64,000 bases of DNA, taken from contig JAMLIK010000002.1 in assembly GCA_023954195.1 (NCBI GenBank), positions 1 to 64,000 of the forward strand, written 5' to 3'. Below are positions 34,887-45,341 of the stretch, piece by piece. Below the pieces are notes generated by a model, which saw nothing but the letters and a program-made list of their open reading frames with translations, had not been told where the DNA came from and made no database searches. How positions within the stretch are numbered: position 1 is the first letter of the stretch; every line of letters starts with the position of its first letter. The stretch comes from Xanthobacteraceae bacterium. GTDB lineage: Bacteria; Pseudomonadota; Alphaproteobacteria; Rhizobiales; Xanthobacteraceae. Position numbers and translations under genes: made by a program.

Positions 34887-35396
34887 TTAATCCGTGGCAA
34901 CGGTGCGACCTATATGGGGATCAATTCCGCCCGGACAATCTTCCTCGGCCGGTTGCGTCATGAGCGCGGCGGCGACCAAAGGCAGCCCTGAAAACCCCGC
35001 CGGGACCGGAATTCGCGGCAATTCACAGCCTGAAAGCGTGATTTTCAGGCTTTCCGGAGCGGGAAGGCGGGCCGCGTCGGCGGCGGCGAGATCGACGACC
35101 CAGCCCACCGGGGCCTCGGACACAAAGCCGCAGCGGCGGATGCCGAGCCCGCGAATCTCGATCAGCCCCCTGAGCCCGGCCGCCGGCCACGCCCACAGCC
35201 GGCCGGCGCGGGCCGCCAGGTGGATCCGATCGTCGCCGACCAGAATCGCCGCCGGAATCTGTCCGCCGCGTCCGGCCAGGATCAGGTCGAAGGCCAGCCG
35301 GCTCTTGCCGGAGCCCGAAGGGCCACGGATCAGCACGGCCCGGTCGCCGACCATCACGGCGGAGGCATGGACGGTCGGCGCGCCCGGCGCCGTCAT
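34887..35396 (-). CDS. hprK: HPr kinase/phosphorylase (short alphaproteobacterial form)
   Basis: The 169-residue protein contains only the C-terminal kinase core of HprK: Walker A GPSGSGKS (residues 25-32) and the acidic ILVGDDR. The N-terminal half of Gram-positive HprK is missing, as is usual in alphaproteobacteria. It phosphorylates HPr on Ser63. Its start overlaps the chvG stop codon by four bases, coupling it to the two-component system. A 129-base gap separates it from the EIIA gene. Confidence 0.95.
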   Translation of the reverse strand: MTAPGAPTVHASAVMVGDRAVLIRGPSGSGKSRLAFDLILAGRGGQIPAAILVGDDRIHLAARAGRLWAWPAAGLRGLIEIRGLGIRRCGFVSEAPVGWVVDLAAADAARLPAPESLKITLSGCELPRIPVPAGFSGLPLVAAALMTQPAEEDCPGGIDPHIGRTVATD

Positions 35397-37198
35397 ATCG
35401 GCAGCCGCACCACGAAGCGCGCACCGGCGACGGTCGGCTGGCCGTCGTCGTCGACCGGGCCCTTGCGATTCTCGGCCCAGATGCGGCCACGATGCGCCTC
35501 GATGATCTGCTTCGAGATCGATAGGCCCAGCCCGGAGTTCTGGCCAAAACCCTGATGCGGCCGGTCGGTATAAAATCGCTCGAACACCCGTTCGAGGGCG
35601 TCCTCGCGGATGCCCGGACCGTCGTCCTCGACCACGATTTCGATCGCGGACTTGACGCGGCGGCAGGTGACGCGAACCTTGCCGCCGGGCTGCGAGAAGG
35701 ATTGCGCGTTCACCACCAGATTCGAGATCACCTGCCCGAGCCGCGAGTCGTGGCCGGGCACCGAGAAGGCGTCGGTGGGCCCGCCCTCGAAACGGGTTTC
35801 GACCGCCACGTCATGGCCGAGCCGGGTTTCGTTGGCGACCGACGTCAGCGTGGTCAGCAATCGTCGCAAGTCCACCGGCGCGACGTCCTGCCGCTGCAAT
35901 TCGGCGTCGAGGCGGCTGGCGTCGGAGATGTCGGAGATCAGCCGGTCGAGCCGGCGCACGTCGTGCTCGATCACTTCGAGCAGCCGGGCGCGGCTGCTTT
36001 CGCTCTTGGCGAGCGGCAGCGTCTCCACCGCCGAGCGCAGCGAGGTCAGCGGGTTCTTCAATTCGTGCGCCACGTCGGCGGCGAACATCTCGATCGCCTC
36101 GATCCGGTTGTAGAGCGCCTCCGTCATATCGCGCAGCGCGCCGGACAGATGGCCGATCTCGTCGCGGCGGCGCGTGAAGTCGGGAATTTCCACGCGGGTC
36201 TTGATGCGGTGGCGGACGCGCTCGGCGCCGGCGGCGAGCCGGCGCACCGGCCCCGCGATGGTGCTGGCCAGCAACAGCGACAGCACGATCATCACCACCA
36301 TGGCGACGCCGAACACCTTCAGGATCGCCAGCCGTTCCGCCGTCACCATCTGGTCGATGTCGTCGCCCTGGGTCGACAGCATCAGCGCGCCGTGGATGGC
36401 GCGGAAGCGCTGTACCGGCACCGCCACCGAGACGATGACCTCGCCGCGATCGTTGATGCGCACCATGCTTGACTTATCGCCCCGGAGCGATTCCGCGACT
36501 TCCTGGTAGCCGTTGCCGTTTTCCGGACCCAACTCGCGATAAAGCGGCAGGTCGCCGCGATTGAGCCAGGTGCGGATCGCGATCATGGCGCGCTCCATGA
36601 TGCCGGGCTTTTCGGTGGTCGGCGGCGGCAGTTCGAAACGCATGACGTCGCCGCGGCGGATCAGATTGTTGCTGTCGAGGATCAGCACGCCGTCACGGTC
36701 GTAGATGCGGGCGCGGGTGTTGGTCGGCGAAATCAGCCGCTTCAACACCGGCGCGACCCGCTCCGGGTTGATCGGGAAATCCAGCGTCGCCAGTTCGTCC
36801 GGCGCGGCGTAAGTCTCGCCGGGCTTGAGATCGAGCAGGCGGTCGGGATCGATGGTGATGGTGTTGGTTTCCACCGTCGCCGAGGCGGCGATGGCGCCGG
36901 CGATGATTTCGCCCTGCACCAGCAGGCTCTGGGCGCGGGCGTCGATCAGGCCGGCGCGAAATTGCGACAGATAGAGAATGCCGGCGACCAGCGCGATCAG
37001 GCCGGCGAGATTGAGCGAGACGATCCGCCGGGTCAGGCTCGAAAAGCTGACGGTGAAAAAGAACTGCCCGGCGCGTTGCAGCCAGAGCAGCGGCCGCCGC
37101 CAGGCCGGCATGGCGCTTGGCGCGGCGATGGACGAACTCCCGTCCGCCGGGACGACGTCGTCAACGCTGTCGCGATCAGGCTGTGTTCGATCCAGCAA
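35393..37198 (-). CDS. chvG: ChvG/ExoS-type sensor histidine kinase
   Basis: The 601-residue inner-membrane kinase has helices near 65-85 and 290-312 around a large periplasmic sensor domain (which is bound by ExoR in relatives), a HAMP linker, HisKA (DVAHELKNPLTSL, phospho-His near residue 380) and HATPase (NLVVNAQSF, EDDGPGI, NSGLGLSI). It senses envelope or acid conditions with ChvI. The extreme N-terminus is uncertain: the reading frame opens at TTG 37198 with a weak ribosome-binding site, and an internal Met occurs 29 codons later. Confidence 0.93.
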   Translation of the reverse strand: MLDRTQPDRDSVDDVVPADGSSSIAAPSAMPAWRRPLLWLQRAGQFFFTVSFSSLTRRIVSLNLAGLIALVAGILYLSQFRAGLIDARAQSLLVQGEIIAGAIAASATVETNTITIDPDRLLDLKPGETYAAPDELATLDFPINPERVAPVLKRLISPTNTRARIYDRDGVLILDSNNLIRRGDVMRFELPPPTTEKPGIMERAMIAIRTWLNRGDLPLYRELGPENGNGYQEVAESLRGDKSSMVRINDRGEVIVSVAVPVQRFRAIHGALMLSTQGDDIDQMVTAERLAILKVFGVAMVVMIVLSLLLASTIAGPVRRLAAGAERVRHRIKTRVEIPDFTRRRDEIGHLSGALRDMTEALYNRIEAIEMFAADVAHELKNPLTSLRSAVETLPLAKSESSRARLLEVIEHDVRRLDRLISDISDASRLDAELQRQDVAPVDLRRLLTTLTSVANETRLGHDVAVETRFEGGPTDAFSVPGHDSRLGQVISNLVVNAQSFSQPGGKVRVTCRRVKSAIEIVVEDDGPGIREDALERVFERFYTDRPHQGFGQNSGLGLSISKQIIEAHRGRIWAENRKGPVDDDGQPTVAGARFVVRLPI

Positions 37199-37315
37199 TA
37201 GCTCAACCGTCCGATTGTTCCGGCTTGGTGCCCGCGAGGCTCACTATCAGGGCTCACCATAGCCGAAGACCGCGGCAGCCGCGCGATTTCTTGCAAAGGT
37301 TTCGCGGCCTGTCGG

Positions 37316-38017
37316 TCAGGTTTCCTTGAAACGGTAGCCGACGCCGTACAGGGTTTCGATCATCTCGAAATCGTCGTCGACCACCTTGAATTTCTTGCGC
37401 AGCCGCTTGATGTGGCTGTCGATGGTGCGGTCGTCGACGTAGACCTGGTCGTCATAGGCCGCGTCCATCAGGGCGTTGCGGCTCTTGACCACGCCGGGAC
37501 GGGTCGCCAGCGCCTGAAGGATGAGGAATTCGGTGACGGTCAGGGTCACGGGCTCGCCCTTCCAGGTGCAGGTGTGGCGCTCCGGGTCCATGCGCAGCAG
37601 GCCGCGATCCAGCGCCTTGGTATCGGTCTCCTTCGGCGCGGCGGCCGGGTCTTTCGGGGCCGAGCGGCGCAGCACCGCCTTGACCCGCTCCACCAGGAGC
37701 CGCTGCGAGAACGGCTTGCGGATGAAATCGTCGGCGCCCATCTTGAGCCCGAACAGTTCGTCGATCTCCTCGTCCTTCGAGGTGAGGAAGATCACCGGCA
37801 GATCCGATTTCTGGCGCAGGCGGCGCAGCGTCTCCATGCCGTCCATGCGCGGCATCTTGATGTCGAGCACCGCGAGGTCGGGCGGGCTGGTGCGGAAGCC
37901 GTCCAGCGCCGACGCGCCGTCGGTATAGGTCATGATGCGATAGCCCTCGGCTTCCAGCGCGATCGAAACCGAAGTGAGAATGTTGCGGTCGTCATCGACC
38001 AGAGCGATTGTGGGCAT
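37316..38017 (-). CDS. chvI: ChvI-type OmpR-family response regulator
   Basis: A 233-residue regulator with a receiver (Asp52 in [12 protein letters not shown], Lys near 102 in IRKPFSQ) and a winged helix (about 135-230; [40 protein letters not shown]). Partner of ChvG encoded 117 bases downstream. In relatives it controls exopolysaccharide, acid adaptation and central metabolism including pckA, which is found 1.3 kb away here. Confidence 0.95.
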   Translation of the reverse strand: MPTIALVDDDRNILTSVSIALEAEGYRIMTYTDGASALDGFRTSPPDLAVLDIKMPRMDGMETLRRLRQKSDLPVIFLTSKDEEIDELFGLKMGADDFIRKPFSQRLLVERVKAVLRRSAPKDPAAAPKETDTKALDRGLLRMDPERHTCTWKGEPVTLTVTEFLILQALATRPGVVKSRNALMDAAYDDQVYVDDRTIDSHIKRLRKKFKVVDDDFEMIETLYGVGYRFKET

Positions 38018-38369
38018 GAGCCTGCTTTCCGAAACGGAGTGGCTGGAATGGCGACCTGTTCGACACTTTGTCGTACCGGAGCGGCGCTCCGGTTGTTCGA
38101 CGCGAGGTTTCCAGTTCTAAAAACCCGGCCAACGGGCAGTGCAAGCTGGGCTGAAGTGTGGCCAAGACCCAACATCGTCCCAACATCGGGGGCGACGGCG
38201 GGTTCCGCGCTTCCCGACAGGCTATATAACCGCCGAAATCGGGAAAAAAAGCCCGCCGTGGTTCCATTCTCACATTCGCGTCCGTTTCCGGCCCCGCGCC
38301 CTCCATGCAAGAATGCGACGATTAGCGGCCGGCGCAAGCGGAATGAATTGAAATTCGCGAGATTTAACA
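38018..38369. other. 352-base divergent region chvI / hugZ-like gene
   Basis: It holds the promoters for chvI (leftward) and the HugZ-like gene (rightward). Visible features are a direct repeat CCAACATCG at about 38167-38185 and an AT-rich box TATATAACCGCCG near 38222 followed by GGGAAAAAAAGCCC. No gene is supported here; open frames in this stretch have no domain features. Confidence 0.4.
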
Positions 38370-39110
38370 ATGTTCCCCAGCTCCCCATTCGATCCCCAGG
38401 CCCTGGCGCGCAGTCTGTTGCGGCGGCGGCGGCAAGGCGCGCTCGCGACGCTGATGGCGAAGGGCGGCGCGCCCTATTGTTCGCTGGTCAATGTCGCGAG
38501 CGATGTCGATGGCGCCCCGATCCTGCTGATTTCCCGCCTTGCCGTCCATACCGGGAACATCCTGGCGGACCCTCGGGTGTCGCTGATGCTGGACGAGCGC
38601 GCCGCCGGGGATCCGCTGGAGGGCGCGCGGATCATGGTGGCGGGCGAGGCGCATGAGGCGACCGGCGCGGCCGCGCAGCGTCCGCGCCGGCGCTATCTGA
38701 ACGCCCATCCCGACGCGGAAGTCTTTGCCGGATTTCCGGATTTCGGGTTTTTCCGGGTCCGGATCGACGGCGTTCATCTGGTGGCGGGGTTCGGCCGGAT
38801 CGTCGACCTCGCGCCGAGCCAGGTTCTGACTGACCTTACCGGTTGCGAAGCGTTGCTTGAAGCCGAGCCGGAGATCATCACGCATATGAATGCCGAACAT
38901 TCAGGCACGATGAAACTTTATGCGGAAAAGCTGGCGGGGGCCGCCGAGGGTGACGGGAGCTGGCGTTGCAGCGGCTGCGATCCCGATGGAATCGACCTCG
39001 CCAGCGGACTCGAGGCGGCGCGGCTCGACTTTCCGGAGCGGGTGCGCGACCCGGCGGCGCTCCGCGCGATCCTGCGCCGGCTCGCCGACGAGGCGCGGAG
39101 CCGGTCCTGA
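38370..39110 (+). CDS. HugZ-like heme utilisation / PNPOx-fold protein
   Basis: The 246-residue cytoplasmic protein has an N-terminal pyridoxamine-phosphate-oxidase-like split barrel (about 10-150; GALATLMAKGGAPYCSLVNV) and a C-terminal DUF2470-type domain (about 165-245) with ITHMNAEHSGTM, the motif used for heme contact in HugZ proteins. The likely role is heme breakdown or iron recovery. ATG 38370 has no strong ribosome-binding site. It lies between chvI and pckA and ends ten bases before a FixK-like box. Confidence 0.82.
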   Translation: MFPSSPFDPQALARSLLRRRRQGALATLMAKGGAPYCSLVNVASDVDGAPILLISRLAVHTGNILADPRVSLMLDERAAGDPLEGARIMVAGEAHEATGAAAQRPRRRYLNAHPDAEVFAGFPDFGFFRVRIDGVHLVAGFGRIVDLAPSQVLTDLTGCEALLEAEPEIITHMNAEHSGTMKLYAEKLAGAAEGDGSWRCSGCDPDGIDLASGLEAARLDFPERVRDPAALRAILRRLADEARSRS

Positions 39111-39119
39111 GCGGGGGAT

Positions 39120-39133
39120 TTGACCAATGTCAA
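39120..39133 (+). promoter_or_regulatory. FixK/FNR-like box with matching -10, upstream of pckA
   Basis: TTGACCAATGTCAA is a perfect inverted repeat fitting TTGA-N6-TCAA. A class II promoter centred here would start near 39168, and a -10-like TAGGAT sits at 39156-39161, exactly at the expected place. The next gene on this strand is pckA (start 39353), leaving a leader of about 185 bases that contains a hairpin (39206-39220) and a small open frame. Confidence 0.65.
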
Positions 39134-39291
39134 ACCCGAAGCCGCCCTGAAATCATAGGATTGAGTTGTGTCCGTTAACGTCAAACGCCGGCCCCGACCG
39201 GGGATCGGCTTGGCAAGCCGGGCGTTCGTGAGTATTAGATCGCCGACTGGAATGCTTGGCCTGGATCGACGGCCTGGACGGGAGGAGTTCC

Positions 39292-39352
39292 GTGTCGATG
39301 ACGCGTCCGGATGACCGCGCGGGTTCGACGGCGGATTCGAGGAGGAATTTTC

Positions 39353-39375
<23 letters not shown>
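39292..39375 (+). CDS. Candidate 27-residue upstream ORF overlapping the pckA start
   Basis: GTG 39292 (ATG 39298 in the same frame) follows GGGAGGAG at a good distance, better than many real genes here. The frame runs 27 codons to TAA at 39373-39375, in a different frame from pckA, and covers the pckA ribosome-binding site and start codon (39353). Translation could therefore couple to, or control, pckA. The peptide is Arg/Asp/Thr-rich and has no family. It may simply be chance; there is no protein-level evidence. Confidence 0.35.
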
Positions 39376-40969
<1,594 letters not shown>

Positions 40970-40992
40970 GGCGGTTCGCCTTTTGGCGAAGG

Positions 40993-41065
40993 CGTCATTG
41001 CCGGGCTCGACCCGGCAATCCATCATTTTTGAGAAAGATGGATGCGCGGATCAAGTCCGCGCATG
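40993..41065. repeat. Dispersed repeat, family D copy 1
   Basis: GTCATTGCCGGG, then CTCGACCCGGCAATCCATC, a short A/T spacer, and GATGCGCGGATCAAGTCCGC. An inverted, slightly different copy lies at 48380-48453. It follows pckA and faces the thioesterase gene, so it may end both transcripts; CCGGG-CTCGA-CCCGG is a good hairpin. Confidence 0.8.
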
Positions 41066-41109
41066 GCGGTGCCTGATTCCGTCAAAGCGAAGGGTCTCGG
41101 AGCGAGAGG

Positions 41110-41952
41110 CTACGCCTTGAAGTAAGCGATCTGCTGCGTGGTCGCCAGCAGCTTGCCGCTCGGCGACCATAGCGCGCCGGTCTGGTCGCCGTAGCTTTTA
41201 TGGAAGGCGCTGCCATCCACGACCGCCAGCACATGGCTGGCATTCTCGGCGATCAGATCCTCGGCGTCGGCGTGAAAATAGGTGGTCAGCGAGACCGTCC
41301 CGAACGGCAGCAGTTCGTTGCGGACATGGAAGATGCGGGCGAAGAACGCATCCGACATCGACGCCAGCGACAGCGTGTCGAGACGGCGCGGCGCGGCGTC
41401 GCCGATCCACAGCTTGGAGAACGGGCTTGCCAGTTCGCCCGGCGCGGCGACGCCGAATGACGGCTGTCCCTCGACGAAGCGGAAATCATACTGGCGAACC
41501 CATGACATCTTGAGGCCGCTCTTGGGAAAGCGCCTGGTTTCCTCGAACGGCGTGGCATCCGGGGGCGGCACCGGGCGATGCGACCATGACGGCCGGCGCA
41601 CCGCGAACACCGCTGTCGCGAAGGCCGCCGTCTCGCCGCCCTCTTGCGTGAGTTCGACCGACCAGTGCTGGGTCGAGCGATTGGCCTTGAGCAGCCGCAC
41701 GTCGAGATCGAACGGCCCCGCCGCGATCGGCGCGCAGTAGTTCACGGTCAGCGCCAGCGGGTCGCCGTCGCGCTGCGAATGCTCGACAACGGCGCGCAGC
41801 ATGGTGGCGGCGGTGATGCCGCCGAAGGGGCCGATGAAGGCCCAGTAATCCTCGCTGGTGTGGCCGCGCCACTGGCTGTCGCCGGCGGCGACGCGCGTGG
41901 CCCTGTCGAAGATGTGTTCGGACATATCGGATGAAGGAGAGAGAATCGGCAT
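41110..41952 (-). CDS. TesB-like acyl-CoA thioesterase (double hotdog)
   Basis: A 280-residue protein with two hotdog-fold halves: N-terminal (WAFIGPFGGITAATMLRAVV near 35-55) and C-terminal (about 160-275, ending GKLLATTQQIAYF). It probably hydrolyses acyl-CoA thioesters. ATG 41952 has GGAG six bases upstream; the internal ATG at 41925 lacks one. It stands alone on its strand between repeat elements. The substrate is unknown. Confidence 0.8.
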   Translation of the reverse strand: MPILSPSSDMSEHIFDRATRVAAGDSQWRGHTSEDYWAFIGPFGGITAATMLRAVVEHSQRDGDPLALTVNYCAPIAAGPFDLDVRLLKANRSTQHWSVELTQEGGETAAFATAVFAVRRPSWSHRPVPPPDATPFEETRRFPKSGLKMSWVRQYDFRFVEGQPSFGVAAPGELASPFSKLWIGDAAPRRLDTLSLASMSDAFFARIFHVRNELLPFGTVSLTTYFHADAEDLIAENASHVLAVVDGSAFHKSYGDQTGALWSPSGKLLATTQQIAYFKA

Positions 41953-42015
41953 GTCAGGCTCCGCGCGGCCTGCGGCACGCGGTACGAGTCTAAGCTGGAG
42001 AGAGAGGACGGTGCA

Positions 42016-42097
42016 ACACGAAAGCCGTCATGCCCCGCCAACGGGTCCGCGCAAAGCGCGGCCCGATGACAGGCTCCGGCGGAGCATCCGATACTCG
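42016..42097. repeat. Dispersed repeat, family E copy 2
   Basis: It begins ACACGAAAGCCGTCATGC like the copy at 33927 and ends with CTCCGGCGGAGCATCCG. In between is an inserted hairpin (TCCGCGC AAA GCGCGG). It lies between the thioesterase and glycogen phosphorylase genes. Confidence 0.65.
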
Positions 42098-42165
42098 CTT
42101 TCGGAAAACGGATTCCCATGCGCGCGGACGATGACACCTCGTTTCCGAGATGACGATACGCCGCA

Positions 42166-44727
42166 TCACCTTGCGTCAGCGCTGCGTTGATGCTGCTGGC
42201 GGCGACCGGGGCGCGACGGCGCATGGAGCGTCGGGACATGCCAGATCTCCGCGGCATATTCGCGGATGGTGCGGTCCGCCGAGAACCACGCCATTCGCGC
42301 CACGTTGAGGATGCTGGCGCGGGTCCAATTCGGGCCGGCGAGCCAGCGCCGGTCGACGGCGCGCTGCGCCTCGTAATAGGCGTCGAAATCGGCGCTGACC
42401 ATGTAATGGTCGAGATGGCGCAGGGCATGGCCGATGGCGTGGAAGCGGTCCGGCTCGTCCGGCGAGAACGCGCCGGATTCGATGGCGTGGATGGCGCGCG
42501 CCAGCCGCGGCGAACGCATGATGACGTCGCTGGCGTCGAGCCCGCGCGCGCGCCGCGCCATCACCTCCTCCGCCGTCATGCCGAAGATCGCGATGTTGTC
42601 GGCGCCGACATGATCGCGGATCTCGACATTGGCGCCGTCGAGCGTGCCGATGGTCAGCGCGCCGTTCAACGCCAGCTTCATGTTGCCGGTGCCGGATGCT
42701 TCCATGCCGGCCGTTGAAATCTGTTCGGAAAGATCGGCGGCGGGAATGATGACTTCGGCGAGGCTGACATTGTAATCGGGCAGGAACGCGATCTTGAGAC
42801 GCTCGCCGACGACGGGATCGTTGTTGACGACGCGCGCCACGTCGTTGACCAGCTTGATGACGAGCTTGGCGTGGCGATAGCTCGCCGCCGCCTTGCCCGC
42901 GAAAATTTTCACGCGCGGCACGACGTCGCGCCGCGGTGCGTCGCGGATTTCCTGATACAGCGCGACGGCTTCGAGAATGTTGAGAAGCTGACGCTTGTAT
43001 TCGTGAATGCGCTTGATCTGGACGTCGAACAGCGCGCGCGCGTCGGCGTCGATGCCGAGCCTTGCTCCGATCAGCCGGGCCAAGGCCCGCTTGTTGTGGT
43101 GCTTGACGGCGGCGAAGCGCTGCTGGAAGGCGGCGTCGCCGGCGTGACGTTCGAGTTGCGCAAGCCGCGTGGGATCGTCGAGCACGGCGTCGCCGCAGGC
43201 CTCGCGCAGCAAGTCGGTCAGGCCGGGATTGGCCAGCATCAGCCAGCGGCGGAAGGTGATGCCGTTGGTCTTGTTGTTGATACGGCCCGGATATAGCGCG
43301 TCGAGGTCGCGGAAGATGGTGTCCTTCATCAACTCGGTATGGAGCGCGGAGACGCCGTTGGTGCTGTGCGAGCCGACGAACGCCAGATAGCCCATGCGGA
43401 CGCTGCGGTGGGTTTTCTCGTTGATGATCGAGACCGCGGCGCGAAAATCCACGTCGTGCGGCCGCAGCGCCTCGGCGCGGTCGAGATGCAGGCTGTTGAT
43501 GCGATAGATGATGTCGAGGTGGCGCGGCAGCATCCGTTCGAACAAGTCGACCGGCCACACTTCCAGCGCCTCGGGCAGCAGGGTGTGGTTGGTGTAGGAC
43601 AGCGTCCGGGTGGCGATGCGCCACGCCGCGTCCCATTCCATGGCGTGCTCGTCAACCAGCAGGCGCATCAATTCGGCGACCGCGAGGCTCGGATGGGTAT
43701 CGTTGAGCTGGACGGCGGCCTTGGCCGGTAGCCGGTTCAGAGAACCGTCGGCGCGAAGGTGGCGGTCGAGCAGGTCCTGCAGCGAGGCTGAGACGAAAAA
43801 ATATTCCTGCCGCAGCCGTAACTCGCGCCCGGCGGCGGTTTCGTCGTTCGGGTAGAGGAACTTGCAGATCGCCTCGGCGCGCGCCTGCGCCGACATCGCG
43901 CCGAGATGGTCGCCGGCGTTGAACACGTCGAGCCGCAGCGGATCCGGCGCGCGCGCCGACCACAATCGCAGCGCGTTGACGTGCGCGCCGCGCCAGCCGA
44001 CGATCGGGGTGTCGAACGCCACCGCCCGCACCGTCTCTGCGGCGTGCCAGAGCCAATGCTCATGGCCTTTGTCATCGGTGATCCGCTCGACATGACCGCC
44101 GAAGCGCACGTCATGGACGACTTCGCGCCGCGGAAACTCCCACGGGTTGCCGAACGACAGCCATTCGTCGGGATATTCCTGCTGCCGGCCGTCGGCGATG
44201 ATCTGGCGGAACAGACCGAAATCGTAACGGATGCCGTAGCCGATGGCCGGCACGCCGAGCGTTGCCATGCTCTCCATGAAGCAGGCGGCGAGCCGGCCGA
44301 GACCGCCGTTGCCGAGCGCGGCGTCCGGCTCGCAGTTGCGCAAGACATCGAGATCGACGCCGAGGTCGCCGAGCGCCGCGGTGAATAGCGGCAGCAGACC
44401 CATGTTGTTGAGCGCGTCGGTGAACAGGCGGCCGATCAGGAATTCGAGCGAGAAATAATAGACCCGCTTGCGGCCGGCATCGTAGCTGTCCTTGTCGGAC
44501 AGCAGCCAGCGATGGGTAATGCGATCGCGCAACGCCAGCGCGGCAGCCCTGTACCAGTCATGTGTCGTCGCGATCCCGGCATCCTTGCCGATCGCCAGCG
44601 TCAGCTTGCCGAGAATCGCGCTCTTGATGTCGGCGAGCGCAAGCTCGTCGATCGGCTCCCGAGAGTGCGGAACACGGTCCGCGAATGAGTCATGCGGCAA
44701 AAGGTCGATCCTGAAAGACTCTCGCAT
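42166..44727 (-). CDS. glgP: Glycogen/alpha-glucan phosphorylase
   Basis: The 853-residue family-35 glycosyltransferase releases glucose 1-phosphate from glycogen. The pyridoxal-phosphate lysine is in GTGNMKLALNGALTIGTLDG near residue 700. Other landmarks are YFSLEFLIGR near 90, NGGLGRLAACFMES near 142 and VQLNDTHPSLAVAELMRLLV near 350. Length is typical. Other glycogen genes (glgA, B, C) are not in the window, so it stands apart. The gap upstream (44728-44902) is very AT-rich, with the palindrome TGATATATCA. Confidence 0.95.
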   Translation of the reverse strand: MRESFRIDLLPHDSFADRVPHSREPIDELALADIKSAILGKLTLAIGKDAGIATTHDWYRAAALALRDRITHRWLLSDKDSYDAGRKRVYYFSLEFLIGRLFTDALNNMGLLPLFTAALGDLGVDLDVLRNCEPDAALGNGGLGRLAACFMESMATLGVPAIGYGIRYDFGLFRQIIADGRQQEYPDEWLSFGNPWEFPRREVVHDVRFGGHVERITDDKGHEHWLWHAAETVRAVAFDTPIVGWRGAHVNALRLWSARAPDPLRLDVFNAGDHLGAMSAQARAEAICKFLYPNDETAAGRELRLRQEYFFVSASLQDLLDRHLRADGSLNRLPAKAAVQLNDTHPSLAVAELMRLLVDEHAMEWDAAWRIATRTLSYTNHTLLPEALEVWPVDLFERMLPRHLDIIYRINSLHLDRAEALRPHDVDFRAAVSIINEKTHRSVRMGYLAFVGSHSTNGVSALHTELMKDTIFRDLDALYPGRINNKTNGITFRRWLMLANPGLTDLLREACGDAVLDDPTRLAQLERHAGDAAFQQRFAAVKHHNKRALARLIGARLGIDADARALFDVQIKRIHEYKRQLLNILEAVALYQEIRDAPRRDVVPRVKIFAGKAAASYRHAKLVIKLVNDVARVVNNDPVVGERLKIAFLPDYNVSLAEVIIPAADLSEQISTAGMEASGTGNMKLALNGALTIGTLDGANVEIRDHVGADNIAIFGMTAEEVMARRARGLDASDVIMRSPRLARAIHAIESGAFSPDEPDRFHAIGHALRHLDHYMVSADFDAYYEAQRAVDRRWLAGPNWTRASILNVARMAWFSADRTIREYAAEIWHVPTLHAPSRPGRRQQHQRSADAR

Positions 44728-44902
44728 TCAACGGGCGGCGGCGGAAAAGGTTCCGGCGGGCGGCGCGCCGCAGTTCAGGGCTCGGGTACATTCGGAACAT
44801 CCGGAACAAATTAAGAACAAAATAATAAGTAATTGATATATCATTGTGATTCGTTGTTGTGGCTGCACAACATCTAGCGCCTGTCACCCCGTTGAGAGCT
44901 AT

Positions 44903-45334
44903 ATGTCCATGCCCGCCTGTCAGCCGTTCGCCCTTACCCGCATCGCCGATTTCGCCCGCTCGCTGTCGCGGCTGCACCGGATGTCGCATCGGCGCCCGGT
45001 CGACGACGATGCGATCGATCGGGCGTTCAACGCCGTGTGCCAGTCGATATGGGGCTACACCACCGATGACTTCAGCGACGATCTGCTGTCGATCGCGGAC
45101 CACGCCTGGCTCGATACGCTGGACGAAGCCCATGCGCGGATCTTCGCCGCCGAGCACGGTTACGATCTGGTCGACGACAACGGCATGCTGGCCGACTGGT
45201 GGGGGTACTGCTGGATGATCCTGGCCGAGGCGCGCGGGCTGTTGACGCCGGACAACCGGGCGGCGGCGCGCGCCGCGATGGAGGAGAAGTATCTCGCGGC
45301 GCCGAACGTCATCGGCGTCATCGTCGGCCGCTGA
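44903..45334 (+). CDS. Small conserved-looking protein of unknown function
   Basis: A 143-residue acidic/aromatic protein without signal peptide or membrane helix. It has a compact helical pattern (IADFARSLSRLHRMS; DDDAIDRAFNAVCQSIWGYT; DNGMLADWWGYCWMILAEAR) with many Trp and Asp residues. I do not recognise the family. ATG 44903 is chosen (GAGAG upstream); the open frame extends upstream into AT-rich promoter-like DNA. It is divergent from glgP and convergent with the DUF2865 gene. Codon use matches neighbours, so it is probably a real gene. Confidence 0.6.
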   Translation: MSMPACQPFALTRIADFARSLSRLHRMSHRRPVDDDAIDRAFNAVCQSIWGYTTDDFSDDLLSIADHAWLDTLDEAHARIFAAEHGYDLVDDNGMLADWWGYCWMILAEARGLLTPDNRAAARAAMEEKYLAAPNVIGVIVGR

Positions 45335-45341
45335 TCGCGCG

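Noticed and set aside
44833-44846. FNR box TTGATATATCATTG near the small unknown gene
   Set aside because: The right half-site lacks TCAA; only a TGATATATCA palindrome is present, which is not the FixK pattern.
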